From contig JBANDB010000013.1 in assembly GCA_037576215.1 (NCBI GenBank), positions 1,922,001 to 1,986,000 of the forward strand: DNA of 64,000 nucleotides, given 5' to 3'. Shown piece by piece: positions 44,087-56,573 of the stretch (the first letter of the stretch is position 1; every line of letters starts with the position of its first letter). Under the pieces are notes generated by a model. The model was not told the DNA's origin and made no database searches. It saw nothing but the letters and a program-made list of their open reading frames with translations. The DNA is from Armillaria gallica. Its lineage: Eukaryota > Basidiomycota > Agaricomycetes > Agaricales > Physalacriaceae. A program made the position numbers and the translations under genes.

Positions 44087-45501
44087 GTGGAGTACTATGT
44101 GGCAACTCAATGTCTCCTCTCTTCCTCATCTACCACATGCATAGTCTCAGTGATGCTATCCTCCTATGGTAGAACATCACTGAAATCATCCCTGGGTTTC
44201 TATGTACAAAGAAGCAGTCCCACTCCTGCTGCCAGCACTAGCACATGCACCACTGCAGCCATCCCCTCTGTTTTAACACCAAACAGAGCTACCCAAACTG
44301 TGACTCATGCTCTCACTCCACCTGAACATGATGTCTTCGAAGAGGAGGCTCCTTTTGTCCTTAAAAATTTTCTCAAGAATGTTGAAGACTGCAGGGCTAC
44401 CACAGAGAAGGGGATGAGGCTCAAACTAGATCATGACATTGGAGATTGGGTGAGGACTCACTATGAGGTTGTTTCTGAGAGATTTCCAGGAATGTGAGTA
44501 GTAAATCCATGGTTTCATTGCAGGATCTGACATATTTTGACTAGGCTGGAATTAACCGACGATATATTAATTGTCACTTTCCCCATGCTTATGCACCAAT
44601 TCCTCATGGTGGTGATTAATAATGCCATCATAAATGCTGAACTTTACAGAGAAGTCTACATCAAGGAGAACATTGATTATCCATTACAAGGGCAGGGCTT
44701 CAAAAACCCAGACTGCGCCATCTTTGCCCAGAACCCTGAAAAGGACTTGAAGGACCTGTGGCCCCACTTCATTTTCGAAATTGCATTTGCTGACTCTGGT
44801 TGAAAGTGCCTGAGAGACCTATTGAAGTCTCTCCTCTGCATTCACCATAGGAGGCTTATTGGAGGAGGACTTGCCATAAAGGTTTTCCAAAACACCAAGG
44901 GAGAGATCACCAAGGTCATCTGGCACCTAGTTTCCTTCATCCTAGATGCAACACAAGACTCGACGTCAACAAAACATAGAGATATGGAGCCCTTCCAACT
45001 CTATGCCAAACTCCCACATTCCCCTAAAATGAAGGGAAAATGGATTCTAAGTGAAGGGGAGCAAGCTGACATAGGAGATGATGTAAAGGCAAATATAGGG
45101 ACAAAGTTCCGAACATACCAGAACACAAATAGTCTCAGTGTGCGGTACTATGCCGACACAGTATTAGTTGATGCCAGTGTCATGAGAATTTTCTTCTACT
45201 AAATGTTAGATGGTGGCTTAGCAGAACATTTCAGATCAACAAGAATTCTTTATCACCTGAATATGATGTCATCATCGACTCAAAGGTCATGGTCGAGGCT
45301 GACTGTGAACCTTTCCATCTTCCGGCCAAAGCTATCTGGGTGGAGGTATGTCACCAACATTGGATACATGAGATGCAAAAGCATCCACACTCAGAAGAGC
45401 ATGATGTAAGTGAAAAGAGGTATAGGACAGATATTGGTAATAGCACTATAAGAACCTGGGATCCTGTGAAGAAAGAATTTGTGTGTGGTCATGGTAAATA
45501 G
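44087..45501 (+). pseudogene. Uma2-like PD-(D/E)XK nuclease-fold protein, multi-piece
   Basis: Pieces in order: 44087-44497 with PPEHDVFEEEAPFVLKNFL; 44537-44803 with RLELTDDILIVTFPMLMHQF, KNPDCAIFAQNP and WPHFIFEIAFADS; 44822-45202 with GGGLAIKVFQNTKGEITKVI; 45289-45501. The NPD followed by a hydrophobic-E-I strand matches the Uma2-like, restriction-endonuclease-fold proteins that are widespread and mostly uncharacterised in mushroom genomes. The usual xK after the Glu is not evident. A TGA interrupts FADSG*KCLRDL. Family assignment is by pattern only. Confidence 0.45.
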
Positions 45502-46448
45502 TTTAGTTTTATTGTCATTTTTGAGACAAATTTTATGCAAGCTGTACAGAAGTGGCTTCATTTTTGCACTATGCCAAACCCATCACTGCTTCTCTTCCAA
45601 CCAAAAAATGAAAAGCTGGAACATGAGCATCAGCTCAATGAAAAGACCTTTTGTATTTATTTCAGATTGATTATTTGTACTCTATCATAGACTGTAATGG
45701 CAGCACAGCAATTTGAATCATATCTTCACTCAATGCTGATATACAAGGTTCATAAGGCACAACTGCAATGGATGCAGGGAAGTCATGTCCTGACTTAATT
45801 TGATCACCAATATTACAAATATTTCCCACACTATCTTTTTCTTTCACCACCATGTCTAAGGATTCAGGGATGTTAGTTCATGGTATGTGCAATCTTGCAG
45901 TTCACCTTCCCTTCATGATTCCTCTTCCACTTTTCCTACATCTTCACCAAGAGGTCCTTGTCTGTGAACCCAAAGTATGCTGCCATGATCCATGTAGAAT
46001 AGCAGACATCATCTGGTATCGTTAATGTTTTGCTCAATGCCACTATATTTTTGCCTACTTCTACTAAGAACTTATGGCATACAACAGCAGTTCACTCATT
46101 TTCACACTCTTGTGAGGATATAGAGGACATGTGGTTAGGGGCACCTGACCACAAACCTGTCGAGGTTGACAGCTAATTTGAAATTCATCAATCTAATCTA
46201 GTTTTTCAATAGCTGCAGAAAATCATCAACATCAATGTAAACTCACTGGATACAACTCCCTGAAGCAGTCCAGCCTGCATTAGTTGATTCCTGTTCAGTG
46301 CCAGTAGTTTCTAACAACGTCCTTGACACCCGAAGAATGGATCTCAAAATGCACCAGCAGTGGTCAAATTGATTCTATTTTTGCTGAATTCAGACTAGTC
46401 AGTTGTTGTTGCTGCCCAAGTTCCTGTGGCTAACACATTCTACAGGCC
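45502..46448. other. No supported gene
   Basis: Short frames only. The sequence around 45670-45850 has a 60-residue minus-strand frame with no recognisable motif. Confidence 0.3.
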
Positions 46449-48711
46449 ATGTCAAAACTTTTAAAATCAACAGCAGATGCTGCTTGGCACAAGGTGCCCA
46501 TTTCCAAGGGTTTCAACATTGACTCACTAAAAAATGCATCGGCACAGAAGTATGGTCAGCACATCAAGATCTTAGTACTCATTCGAGCAATGGACATTGC
46601 ATGCAAATTTGTACATGTCCCAAGTTGCGGATTCTATCCAAAGTTTTTGAAGCCGTTGGAATTGGATACTAGGACAAAAAACATAAGTGAACACAATGTA
46701 TCTAAATTGTGTACTAACAAGCTCCAAGTTCCTCAATCACTTGGACAAATGGCCGGACAAGTTATAAAGCCTGACCAACTTTTCTTAAGATGTCTGATTA
46801 AAATCAAACTGAGATGAGTTGAGATGAGCCATCTTAAGTATAACTTAAGCATGTTCCTCTATTATAAAAATGATATTTCAAGTACTTTGCATCTGGAATA
46901 AGTGACTTAAGATAAACTTAAGACTGTCTTAAGATGATCTTAAAATATCATACCTCAAAGTTATCTGTCCACATACATCATATATCAATTATACCAATTG
47001 TGTTAAGTCAAATAAATCATAGCAAGAGATTTACTGACAAATGTTGACTGTAGTCTTCAGAGATTTAGTGAAACCATGAGGGCATCCTTGCTACTCTGAA
47101 CTCCCTGGCAGAACAGCCAACATCTTGTGTTACTTCCAGAGAGCCAAATAGGCCTAGTTTTCTACTATCTCTCTACTAAAACCTCCTTATTGATATTAAC
47201 CATACAGAGGAAAGAATGTTTCTAAAAGAATACAAATATAATAATCTATTTATTTAGGGTAAACATATTCAGCAGGAAATTTATATTATAAAAATCAATT
47301 GATATCAAAAAATAAGCATTTATTTTATCACAAAGTTGAGAACTCAAGATGTTCTTTTATCACTAGAAATATCAAGATATCTTAAGACAGTGGTTTTATA
47401 TGCTTAAGTTGTACTTAAGCATGACTCATCTTAACTTATCTCAGTTTGATTTTAATCAGGCATCTTAAGAAAAGTTGGTCAGGTTACAGACAAGTTGGAG
47501 TCCATGTGTCTAAACTTACAGATGTCAGATGAGACGAACCTTGTTCCTCTCCCTCCTTTAACACCAAATGCAACCCCTATGGACAAGATTATTCACGGTG
47601 ACATCTGTATACTTGCTGCACACTGGAAGCATGACTCCATGAAGCAGTGGGTGAAGTTGCTCTCTGTTCTAAAAGGTGTTGCATTCCACATCTGTTTGCT
47701 AACCCATGTGAGCATGCAACAACTGCAAAGCAGTCTAATATAGTCTTACCTTCACCAACAGCATGGCAGCATTGAAAAGTTGGCATTGTGGAAAAGGTAA
47801 AGCCACATTTTTTGAGCTTGTATGATAACTCAAAAAGTATGGTTTTGTTGCTATCAGCTTCATCCACACCAATTATGATCACTCAGATATTCCAAGAATT
47901 GTCCAAGATGATGACACAATGAAAAGGTTTATACAGCAGCTTGGCAAATGGAAACAAGCCTTTGCCACTGCCATTGCGATTTCCCCGTTGATTTTAATCA
48001 CAGGACAAGGTCTAGGACAGACCCCAAGTGCAGCAGCTGCACTACAGGTACTACCCCTCATTCTTCATTAAATTCCTTGAAATTCATTTTGTCTGCTAGG
48101 TCGGGGGTCATATGTACTCTCATGGAAAACCAGCTCTCATTCAAGAAATTGAACTTATGCTGTGGCATTGTATTATCGGCATAGCTTGGTGCTGTTGGAC
48201 CAGCGAACAAGGATTGGAAACCTTTCTGGACAAAGTGCGGCCTTTGGTAACTGCATATGAGGAGGATGAACAGGAGGAAAAAATTTGGTTTACTAACACA
48301 GTGAACTGTGTTCAACGCAAAGGTATTGTAGGATTTCAGGTCAGACTGGTGCAGGAGAATAAAGATTGGTTGGCAAAGCGCAAAGATATTACAGGATACC
48401 CCAATATTTCTCTGCCACCTTATTGATGGCTTTGGGCTGTATCAGTGTTTACAGATCACCTAATGTTTCCCTCACCAAAGAGACGCTACTATGAGTGCAC
48501 TGATTTGGACAACAAGGACCTCCTCCCCTTTCCAGTTGCTGACACAGCTACTATCTGCCCCCTGTTAACATACCGTGTCAAATTTTGGGGTTACTACCAT
48601 TACCAGCAAACATGGCCCAACCTTCCTGTCAAACCTGTCATGATTCACACCATCCATATGCAGGACCTCATAGTCGGTGGAGCTTTGGCTGTCTTAGTCT
48701 CTGATGACTAG
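46449..48711 (+). pseudogene. Unknown gene interrupted by a MITE
   Basis: The plus-strand frame 46449-46764 (SKGFNIDSLKNASAQKYGQH, CKFVHVPSCGFYPKFLKPL, PQSLGQMAGQ) continues after the MITE at 47484 with VTDKLESMCLNLQMSDETN and ICILAAHWKHDSMKQWVKLL. The codons join in frame if one TTA is removed. Further pieces are 48112-48426 (LDKVRPLVTAYEEDEQEEKI) and 48445-48711 (KRRYYECTDLDNKDLLPFPV). I do not recognise the family. It lies directly upstream of gene B in the same orientation and could be part of the same gene. Confidence 0.45.
46765..47483. mobile_element. MITE with 83-bp inverted ends and TTA duplication
   Basis: The left end (46770-46852, CCTGACCAACTTTTCTTAAG) and right end (47401-47483) are inverted repeats over about 83 bp with scattered transitions. 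TTA is found on both sides (46762-46764 and 47484-47486), the 3-bp target typical of PIF/Harbinger (Tourist) MITEs. The left side has five extra bases (TAAAG). The inside is AT-rich with many CTTAAG palindromes and no frame. Removal restores a coding frame. Confidence 0.7.
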
Positions 48712-48723
48712 AAGGGGGAAAGT

Positions 48724-51700
48724 ATGTTTGATCTCACAGAGGAAGAGAGACAACAGCACGAGGCAAAGGCTGTCGAGGAGTTAAATTCTCAGTGGCGATG
48801 AATGCTACTTGAAGCTACTTCGCTGAGCTGGAATTCAGCTAAGCCATTATCTGCAACCAGTAGCAAGTGTGCACGCCCTGTCTCCTTTGTAGAGGAAATG
48901 TCTATCGCTTCCAAAAGGCCCAAGCTGGAATGTGATTCAACATGGTCTTCATGTCTGATAGTTTTGCCTCTTGTGTATTCCACCACTGCCAAAAAATTGG
49001 TTCAATGCGAAATCTTCCCAATGCTTTCAAATGTATGTCATTTTTTTGGTGAGCCCTTATGGCAGTAAACCTTTTTTTTTAGGAGGAAGATGATAGGGCA
49101 ACCATTGAAGGCTGGAACAAGTGTATTGTTGCGAACAAAGATGACACACCAAGATGGTACAACCCCAATAGAGTGAGGGACTCAATGATGTGTTCTGGAC
49201 TGGGATGCAGTCAGGAAGGGATCCAGGCCATCTGTGCTGTTACGAGATTTTGAACTTCTTATCCATGACACTCCTCTTTGGATACCATGGAGCTGGAGTC
49301 TGAGTTCCTTGACCAGAGTTGGGGACCTTGATGCTCTCTGGGAGGTTCAAGGTGTGTCTTCCTTATTGTTGTTGTTCTATGTACCCATTCTGTTCCTTAG
49401 ACCATCAGAAATGAATGGATCCAGAAAAAAGGGATGATATCAACATTGTGATGTCATTCAGAGAGCTCTTCTGTGAAGGTCAGGCAGAGAATGGAAGATC
49501 CTTGAATGCTCTCAACCTTCCCCAAGCAGGGCAAGGCATTGAGACCATTCCTTACTTGTTGTGAGTATCCTTTACCATTTGCTGCCAACAATTCTAAGGT
49601 TTGTACAGGACTTTTTCAGTGCATAGGACTGCGTTCAATCAGACTGAAGACCTACCAAGGGACCCTTTCCCTCAGGAGTTCCCCAAACAGGCGATGACAT
49701 GGAGTTTAATGTCTACCCATGGCGCTATCACCTACATACATTCCAATTCTCAAGGTGTGGGTACCACCATCAGAGTCCTTACCAGTCGGAAGTTGTGGTA
49801 CATCTTCCAAAGGATATACACCAAGCCCAATGACAGTAGGACTGATGAATATCTACAAGAATGGGAGCCAGGTTTCATTCCTGATCCCAAAGACTGGGAT
49901 GCAGAAGTTGTGCTGTTAGAACTGGGAACAATTTTGTGAGTTCCATTCCCATCCAAACAATTGATGGTCTTTTTTTAACTTTCACAGCTTTATGTGCCCA
50001 GACACCCACCATATGGTCATCACTATTGAAAACTCGATTGTTGCAGGAGAGCACTTCTATGTGTGTGCTACTCTATCCCAATCTGTGGCTGGCTACATCC
50101 ACACCGCCATGTTGGATTTCTCGATCACAAACATACTCCATTTGGAGCTTCGTCCACTGCTCTTGAGGATGATGTGCTACTTCTCACAGAACATATGTTC
50201 AAAGAACAGTAAGGTCACCCTATGTTTCACAATATAAGATTTCAAATTGGATGTACAGCTCTTGCTTCTGACATTCCTAATATCTATCGCCACGAAGGAT
50301 TTCTGGACCTTGTTGCTCTAGGCAACCTGTGCCTGTTTGCCAGTGCACTGAATGTCAATCCTGAGGAAGGGAAACATGCAGTCATGGTGGTTGTAACTGC
50401 ATACAAGGCCCTGTTGCGATGGGCTAGTTGGAATTTATCCCTCATCATGTGGCATGAAGTGGAGGGCACATCGGAAAGTGATGAAGAAGAGGAAGGCACA
50501 CTGGAAAGTGATGAACCAGACATTCTCCTCTGCATAGATCCAGCAGATTTTGCCCAGAACTCTGCAGCCCACTTTGTGAGATCCCTAATTCTGTATGCCT
50601 TAAAAGTGAAGGATGAACGCCAGGGTGAGTGGCCGTTAGACACTAAGGTTCTGATCAAGTGGGTTGAGGAGGCCATAAAAAGTTTCATGAATACTGATGT
50701 CATGAAAGAGTTCATCGAGGCATATAAGAAGGAGAGAAAGCAATGGATGCATTTTAAACCACAATTTGTGGTCACACGGTCTGGAAATATCAGTGGTATG
50801 TCGTTTCTCTGAACACCCTTTTCCTAAATGAGATTTTTTTGTTAGATATTGGCGAATTGTGAAATATGTGGAACTCGATTGAATTTACAGACTTTGACTC
50901 GGAATGTGAGGAAGAAGATGATGATGATGACCAGGACAGTAAGTCCAGTCAATGCAACCGTTCAACTTCGATTCAAAATTCGACCTCCCTGGAGAGTGGC
51001 GGTGACATGGATGGTGAAGAATACTGTCCACCTAAGCCAAGAAAGGGTCAGATTGCCTGAATTCCTGCATCATCGGAAGAGTCAACTATAAATGTGTCCA
51101 ATAGCGATGTGATGAATACTAATGTCAACTTGGGTGGGGGAGAGGCCTTGTTTGCCCTAATTCCTGCATCTGGTATCTCAAAAGCATTAACCATCAATGT
51201 GTCTGATAATGCTGTGATGGATGTCGACAAGGCAGAGGCCCTGCTTTCTTCAAGTCCTGTGATCAGTATGTCGCAACAGTTCACTTTAAAGGTGAACAAT
51301 CCCAATGCAATGGATTGCAATGATAAAATGGGTGCAGGAACTGCCAAGGTTGAAGGTGAGTTTACCTGCTTTACACCACAGTCTCTTATAACAACACATA
51401 AAAGGTACAGGTCTGACTTATGAGAAACTATACTCATCCGACCCATGGACTATTGAAGGTTGGCACTGTTTGGCAAGAGTATTTTGTCATGGGTAAGAAA
51501 CAGGTTTCTCCCTTAATATTCTGCCACTGAGTGCTATATCATCATAGATAAATGTGAGAGAGGCTTGGATGGCCAGGTACCTGATAGTATTGCCAATATT
51601 GGTATAAGTGCTCACTGTTTTCAGTGTCTCATCTTAGATACAAGCGATAAACAACTATGCGGAGAGCATATACTCACAGCAGAAGATCTTCAACCCCTCC

Positions 51701-52319
51701 AGACCTCCTATACACAGCCATTCAGCATGAATCTGATGAAGACCATCTTCAATCTAATGATAATTGCTAGAGGCCAGTTGAGATGGTTCTGCATCGATAT
51801 TTCGTCAGAATTGCTCCCTGTCAACGTAACGAAGACTTTTCTGGGTGTTGTGCCACACCACATAGGAAACGATTATTGGGTCATCTTGATGATGAATATC
51901 CATAATAAGCGCATCTACCTCCTCGATGGTGTGAAACATGATGGGTGGCAAAAGCAACATGGAGATATCATGAAGGCATTCTCCATCTTTCACTGTTACC
52001 TGTTATATGACTAATAAATGTTAGTCTTATGAGGCGATGTTTGATAAGTCAGCTGATCCTAAAAAGAAGTGGGAGTATAGGTCTTTTGATCCTGTATGTC
52101 GAAGATGAAGTGTACTTTCATCATACTGACCATTACAAGGTTCCCAAATACAGCAGTGTCGATTCCAGCATGTTTTGTGCATTGTTTGCATGGTTGTTAA
52201 TCACTCAAACGATACTTCCTGCCACTGATGCACCCTTCTGGAAATCAAACATCGCTGGAGTGGCATTCAGGCTGGAGCTGATTCACTTTCTAAAGCATGT
52301 CGATACCATGTCTTAGAAC
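48724..52319 (+). pseudogene. JmjC-like gene B in frame with a C48-like domain
   Basis: JmjC-like part (49080-50862): RELFCEGQAENGRSLNALNL, THGAITYIHSNSQG, TTIRVLTSRKLWYIF, WDAEVVLLELG, then after an intron (GTGAGT..CACAG) CPDTHHMVITIENSI with the distal His, EHFYVCATL, and LDLVALGNLCLFASAL. After an intron ending at 50845 the frame reads DIGEL, TGA (50860-50862), then NMWNSIEFTDFDSECEEED in the same frame, another TGA at 51058, and on to a Ulp1/C48-like domain (51565-52316): GNDYWVILMMNIHNKRIYLL and YSSVDSSMFCALFAWLL. In place of the H-D-C triad it shows Y, D and S. The H-x-D of JmjC is H-S-N. The two in-frame TGAs suggest one former fusion protein, now decayed. Enzyme activity is unlikely in either domain. 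Confidence 0.6.
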
Positions 52320-53634
52320 TATATTTTTGTTTTCAAATTGAGACATATCCAAATAGTATCACATGCAAAATCCATACCATTGCTAAAGCCATCAGTGTCA
52401 TCGAGGCATTGTATTTTCCCATAGGCATGGTGATGACTAGTGTTTTGTTGATAAATCTGGTGCTACAATGTCAGAATGGGTAATGACTCTGTAGTTCAAT
52501 TATCCACATCCCAGGGAGATGTGGACTCAATCTGATCTCACCACTGGGTGAAGGTCTTCCTGAACAATGATCAAAGCATGTTGGGAGGCCAATCAAGAAT
52601 TGAGGTGTAGGGCTCTGGGTGAAGGTTGGAGCTTTAGGACATCTTGACTGGGACCTTACTTGCATGGTAGATGATGGAGATAAGGAACAATCCTTCAGCA
52701 AGTTATTTCAAAGTCATATTGTTACAAAGATCCCATATCAGGATGGTGTTTTCATTTGCAGTCATACTTGGAGAGCAGGTTTTGAAAACACAAGAAGCTG
52801 GGTAAGAACAGGATGTAGTAGTCGAACATCAGCAGTAATATAGGTCCAATGCCTCAAGAGCCCAAGCAGACATAACATCTGGGTAAAGCTCTGAAGGCAC
52901 ATGAGACCTGTCGAGCTTGACAAGTAAATTCAGATTTATTGCCAATGTATTTAAACTCTGATATCATTATTTCCTTTTCAAGATTGGTAATTGAATTATC
53001 TGCTTAACACGTATTGTAGAGAAAGCATCTATTTCAAAGCATCTGTATTAAACTGGAAGCATTTGTGATGTCTTAAGTCACCTGCAAGGGAAAATCTTTA
53101 GTCTATGTCCACTCCCCGAACATCAGCGCTTAAAGGGATCCACTTGCATGAGGATGCTGCTGTACTCAAGACCTACAAAGGAACATCAGGGGACAGGGGA
53201 ACAGAGGTTAGACTGTCACAAAAGGTGGAAGAATCCTTAAAGCATTCAGCCTTGAATTGAGGTACACACAGCACTTGAACAATGTGGATTGCAGAACAGA
53301 AAGCAGAGTCTTATTCTGCATAGACAGTCTGGATCCACATGTAGTTCCTCAAGCTACTTGTTAGAGTACTTCATTACCAGGCTTCCATCTGTGCCATGTG
53401 TTGGAGATCTGAGACAGGTCAGATTCAGGGTCAAGGCATATTGTCATGTCTTTACAACTATACTGAGACTACATCTTCCAAACTGGTAAAATCATCAAAA
53501 ATGTGAGAAGCAATGTCTTCATCCCGAGTGACAACAACCTCACGCATTTCATCACCCACACCAAGAACAGCTTCGTCACTTGGCAATCTATATATTAATA
53601 CAGGTTGATGATGACATAATAAGGCAGACTTTGA
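52320..53634. other. No supported gene
   Basis: Only short frames. A minus-strand frame at 53458-53760 (RLPSDEAVLGVGDEMREVVV) has a coding-like composition but no partner exons. Confidence 0.3.
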
Positions 53635-53890
53635 AATATCTGGCCATTGCCATCCCATGGACCAATCTGGCTGAGTTTCAATTTCATTGCACTGCCACCT
53701 CTCTACCATAACAAGCTTCAATTTTGCTGTGGTGCTGCCTCTGCAATCCCCCCATGGCACATTATTGGCATGGATGGTACTCAGTACTCATTGAATATAG
53801 GCCATTTACCAATTATGCATGCTATAGGCTGCAAAGCAAGTATTGAGCAAGTTTAACAAGCATTGTGCAACATTGAACATCAAATGACAA
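53635..53890 (+). repeat. Diverged direct repeat, copy 1
   Basis: Shares GCCATTGCCAT, GTTTCAATTT, GCACATyATTGG and GAGCAA..TTGARCATTGAA phrases in the same order with 54775-54990, spaced alike. It is a diverged duplication of about 220-250 bp of unknown origin. Confidence 0.45.
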
Positions 53891-54774
53891 ATTAGCAGGT
53901 AGGATTGAGAGCCAGGAGACCATCCAAGGACAGGTAAAACATATACATGTACTGACTATACCATAATTTCCTTATTATGAGGCTTTGACAAGGCTCAAGC
54001 CTTTCCACAGCAGTTAGAAATGGCAAGAAGACCAATTATGCAAGAATATGTGCTATGCTCAGCCTTTCTCTGTCCACATAGAACAATAAGCTGATGATAT
54101 TACCTGTAAGAATATGTGCTATACTATGCTATGAGATATAAGTAAGGCATAAATACAAGAAATACAGAACAGCTCAACTCAGCCTTTTTCTGTCCATGTA
54201 AAGCAACAAGCTGAGGTGATGAGTACAAAGTACAATGTATACATACTACTGTAAAGTCTGAGGAAGCAAGGGAACATAAGTAGGGATGTGTACCATATCT
54301 GTAGTATGGTAGTTATGTATAGTGTATACAGATATGGGTCTGTACTGTGGCCAACTTTAATGACCTAAAATATGGTGGTATTCATATGGTTTGAATATGG
54401 TTGTTGAGGGAGGGACAGAAGACTATCTTATGCTATAAAGGTTAGTACCTATAACCTAAAAGAAGTGCATAATACTCACCCTTTGGCACCAGATATCTAT
54501 ATACAGAAAATAGTATGGACATGGTATGAATATGACATCAACCATACCATATCATGGCCAATAATTCTTATACAGTCTACAGTCATATTTGTAATGGTAT
54601 GATGCACATCTCTAAACATAAGTAATAACTAAAACATGGAAATGAACTAATAGCTATAATATCCAAGAAGGGGATCATTAAAATGACAAGCAAGAAGATG
54701 GGATGACAGTATGTGAGGTGCTCCAGAGGGTTTTGACTTTAACAATTCAGCTATGACATGCTTATCCAGTTACC
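53891..54774. other. AT-rich intergenic DNA with a local duplication
   Basis: A 140-bp direct duplication (CTCAGCCTTT..CTGTCCA..CAAGCTGA) is at about 54055-54100 and 54178-54220. The tract 54290-54610 is rich in TATGG/CCATA words (GTATGGTA, CATACCATAT). No gene seen. Confidence 0.35.
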
Positions 54775-54990
54775 ATGTCAAAAATGGCCATTGCCATACC
54801 ACAGTGCAGGCTAGGTAAGTTTCAATTTGCTACCTCTACTAAGCCTCTACTCTCCCCACAGCACATCATTGGTGTGATGGGCTCCTAACTGAGCTTCAAC
54901 TGAGACTATTTATACATGCTATAGCAACAATGTCAGTATCATGCAATGAGCAATGATTGAGCATTGAATGTCAATGAATGTAAGTCTTAT
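54775..54990 (+). repeat. Diverged direct repeat, copy 2
   Basis: Second copy of the 53635-53890 repeat, same orientation. Confidence 0.45.
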
Positions 54991-55429
54991 AGAAATTACC
55001 AGAGTCCAAATGACAACCATAGCTGCCCACCATGTCAGATATCTGAGTCAGGGACATAAGAACCAGAATATATCTCTCTCCCTCTCTCTTGCCAGCAATG
55101 ACAACTATTAACAATGATCACCCAAATCATGGGAGTCCCTACCCATTCATTACATGGTTTACAGAAGAAGTAACAGAACAAAGCTTTGTAGCACTCATAA
55201 AAATCATTTTGCTCTGTTGCACTGGCTCCAAAGAAATAACAGATATTCAACAATATATGATAGTAATAAGCCGGGTTTGGGGCAGGCCCCAACAAGCTGA
55301 AGTCCCGTGTCATAATCAGGTTGCCGAGACCCAAGGTACGAGGGTCTGGCAATTGTGACGAAGACACAGGGCATAGGCTTGTAAAATCAAATGCAGACTT
55401 CAAATACAGCAGAGGAGAGAACTTACAAG

Positions 55430-56042
55430 GTGTCATACAATCCTGGAATGTGCCCCTTCACCACTACCCAATAAAACTTGGCTGTGATGTGTCACTGAGA
55501 TCTTACCCACTCAGGACCATACTGGCTTTGATTGGAACAACGATCTGCAGGATACCTGATCTCCTGGTTCGACCAAGTTTCATCCCAGGTCACCAGGGTG
55601 TCCCTGAGGGAGGGGAATTTGCGATATGACTGGTGTGGGAAGCCGGAATATGACCCCTCAGTAAGATTCCTTGCAAACAGTTAAGCAGCAAGCTAGAATA
55701 TGTTTCTTCACCATACCAAGAGTTGAACACCCCCATTATATGTCCATTCATGACCACATAGAAGCTATTGCCATGACCTGCAGACCTCATAGTCACTCGT
55801 GGTTGACAAGCCCATTCCCTTGACACAGGTGTGTCGGGTCCTGTAGGTAGGGAAGCAGCATGCATTGGATTTTCATGAGAGACGGGTTTGGATCCAACTG
55901 GTCTGCCTTTTCTTCCAGGATTCCAGGAAGCCTTAGGAGACATGGGAGGTTCTTCATCATCACTGTCGATGATGATGAGCCTCAGGGACAATGAGTCCCC
56001 AAGAGAGTCAGTACTCAGAGCACTCTCAGTGCTGAGTTCCAC
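55430..56042 (-). pseudogene. Tandem viroplasmin-like domain protein E
   Basis: From the ATG at 56042 the protein has an acidic/Ser-rich N-terminus (DSLGDSLSLRLIIIDSDDEE), an AT-hook-like GRKGRPVGSKP, then NSFYVVMNGHIMGVFNSWYG. This resembles the viroplasmin / RNase H1 N-terminal fold (FYxVxxGxxxGVxxxW). About 100 bp on, in another frame, FYWVVVKGHIPGLYDT is a second such motif (55435-55485), presumably after an intron or frame change. Gene F has the same two-motif layout. The fold binds RNA/DNA hybrids or double-stranded RNA in RNase H1; a role here is unknown. No RNase H catalytic domain follows. Confidence 0.5.
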
Positions 56043-56565
56043 TTTTCAAAAAAAGGTAGGAATACACATAAAATAAAATAAAATAAACATACAGGTTGCA
56101 TACATCGAATATGGTGAATCTGGCATTAGGAAAAGCTGAATGATGCTCAAGAGATGGAGACACAGGACTCACCAGTGACATTAACAGGCATGGTGGGGAT
56201 GATCCTGTGGAAAACAAATTTAGATGGAATCACTGGATTAACTGCTCTATGGCTGCCTTTTAACGAAATAATCACTGAAAGAAGCTCAACATACCAAGCA
56301 GACCAAGGTCATGGCAATCCTTCAGCAGCAATAATGGATTTATAAGGGATAGTAAGGTGTTAAGCGGCTGTGTCAAAGGACAAGGCCTTTGCTTAGCGCA
56401 TTCTTTCCCCATACCCAAGCGAACCTGTCTGTCATTATTGGCAGAAATAGAAGGCTTCAATTGGTGCATGTGTTGTTGGTAACCAGCACAGTAATCTAGG
56501 TTGCTGCTATGACAGCTGTTATGGAGGCCAAGCGCATGTGTGGCGTCTTCTTTTTCTCAGATGTC

Positions 56566-56573
56566 GACACTGT
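56566..56573. repeat. 8-bp target duplication (GACACTGT), left copy
   Basis: Repeated exactly at 57625-57632. Eight bases is the hAT signature. Confidence 0.8.
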
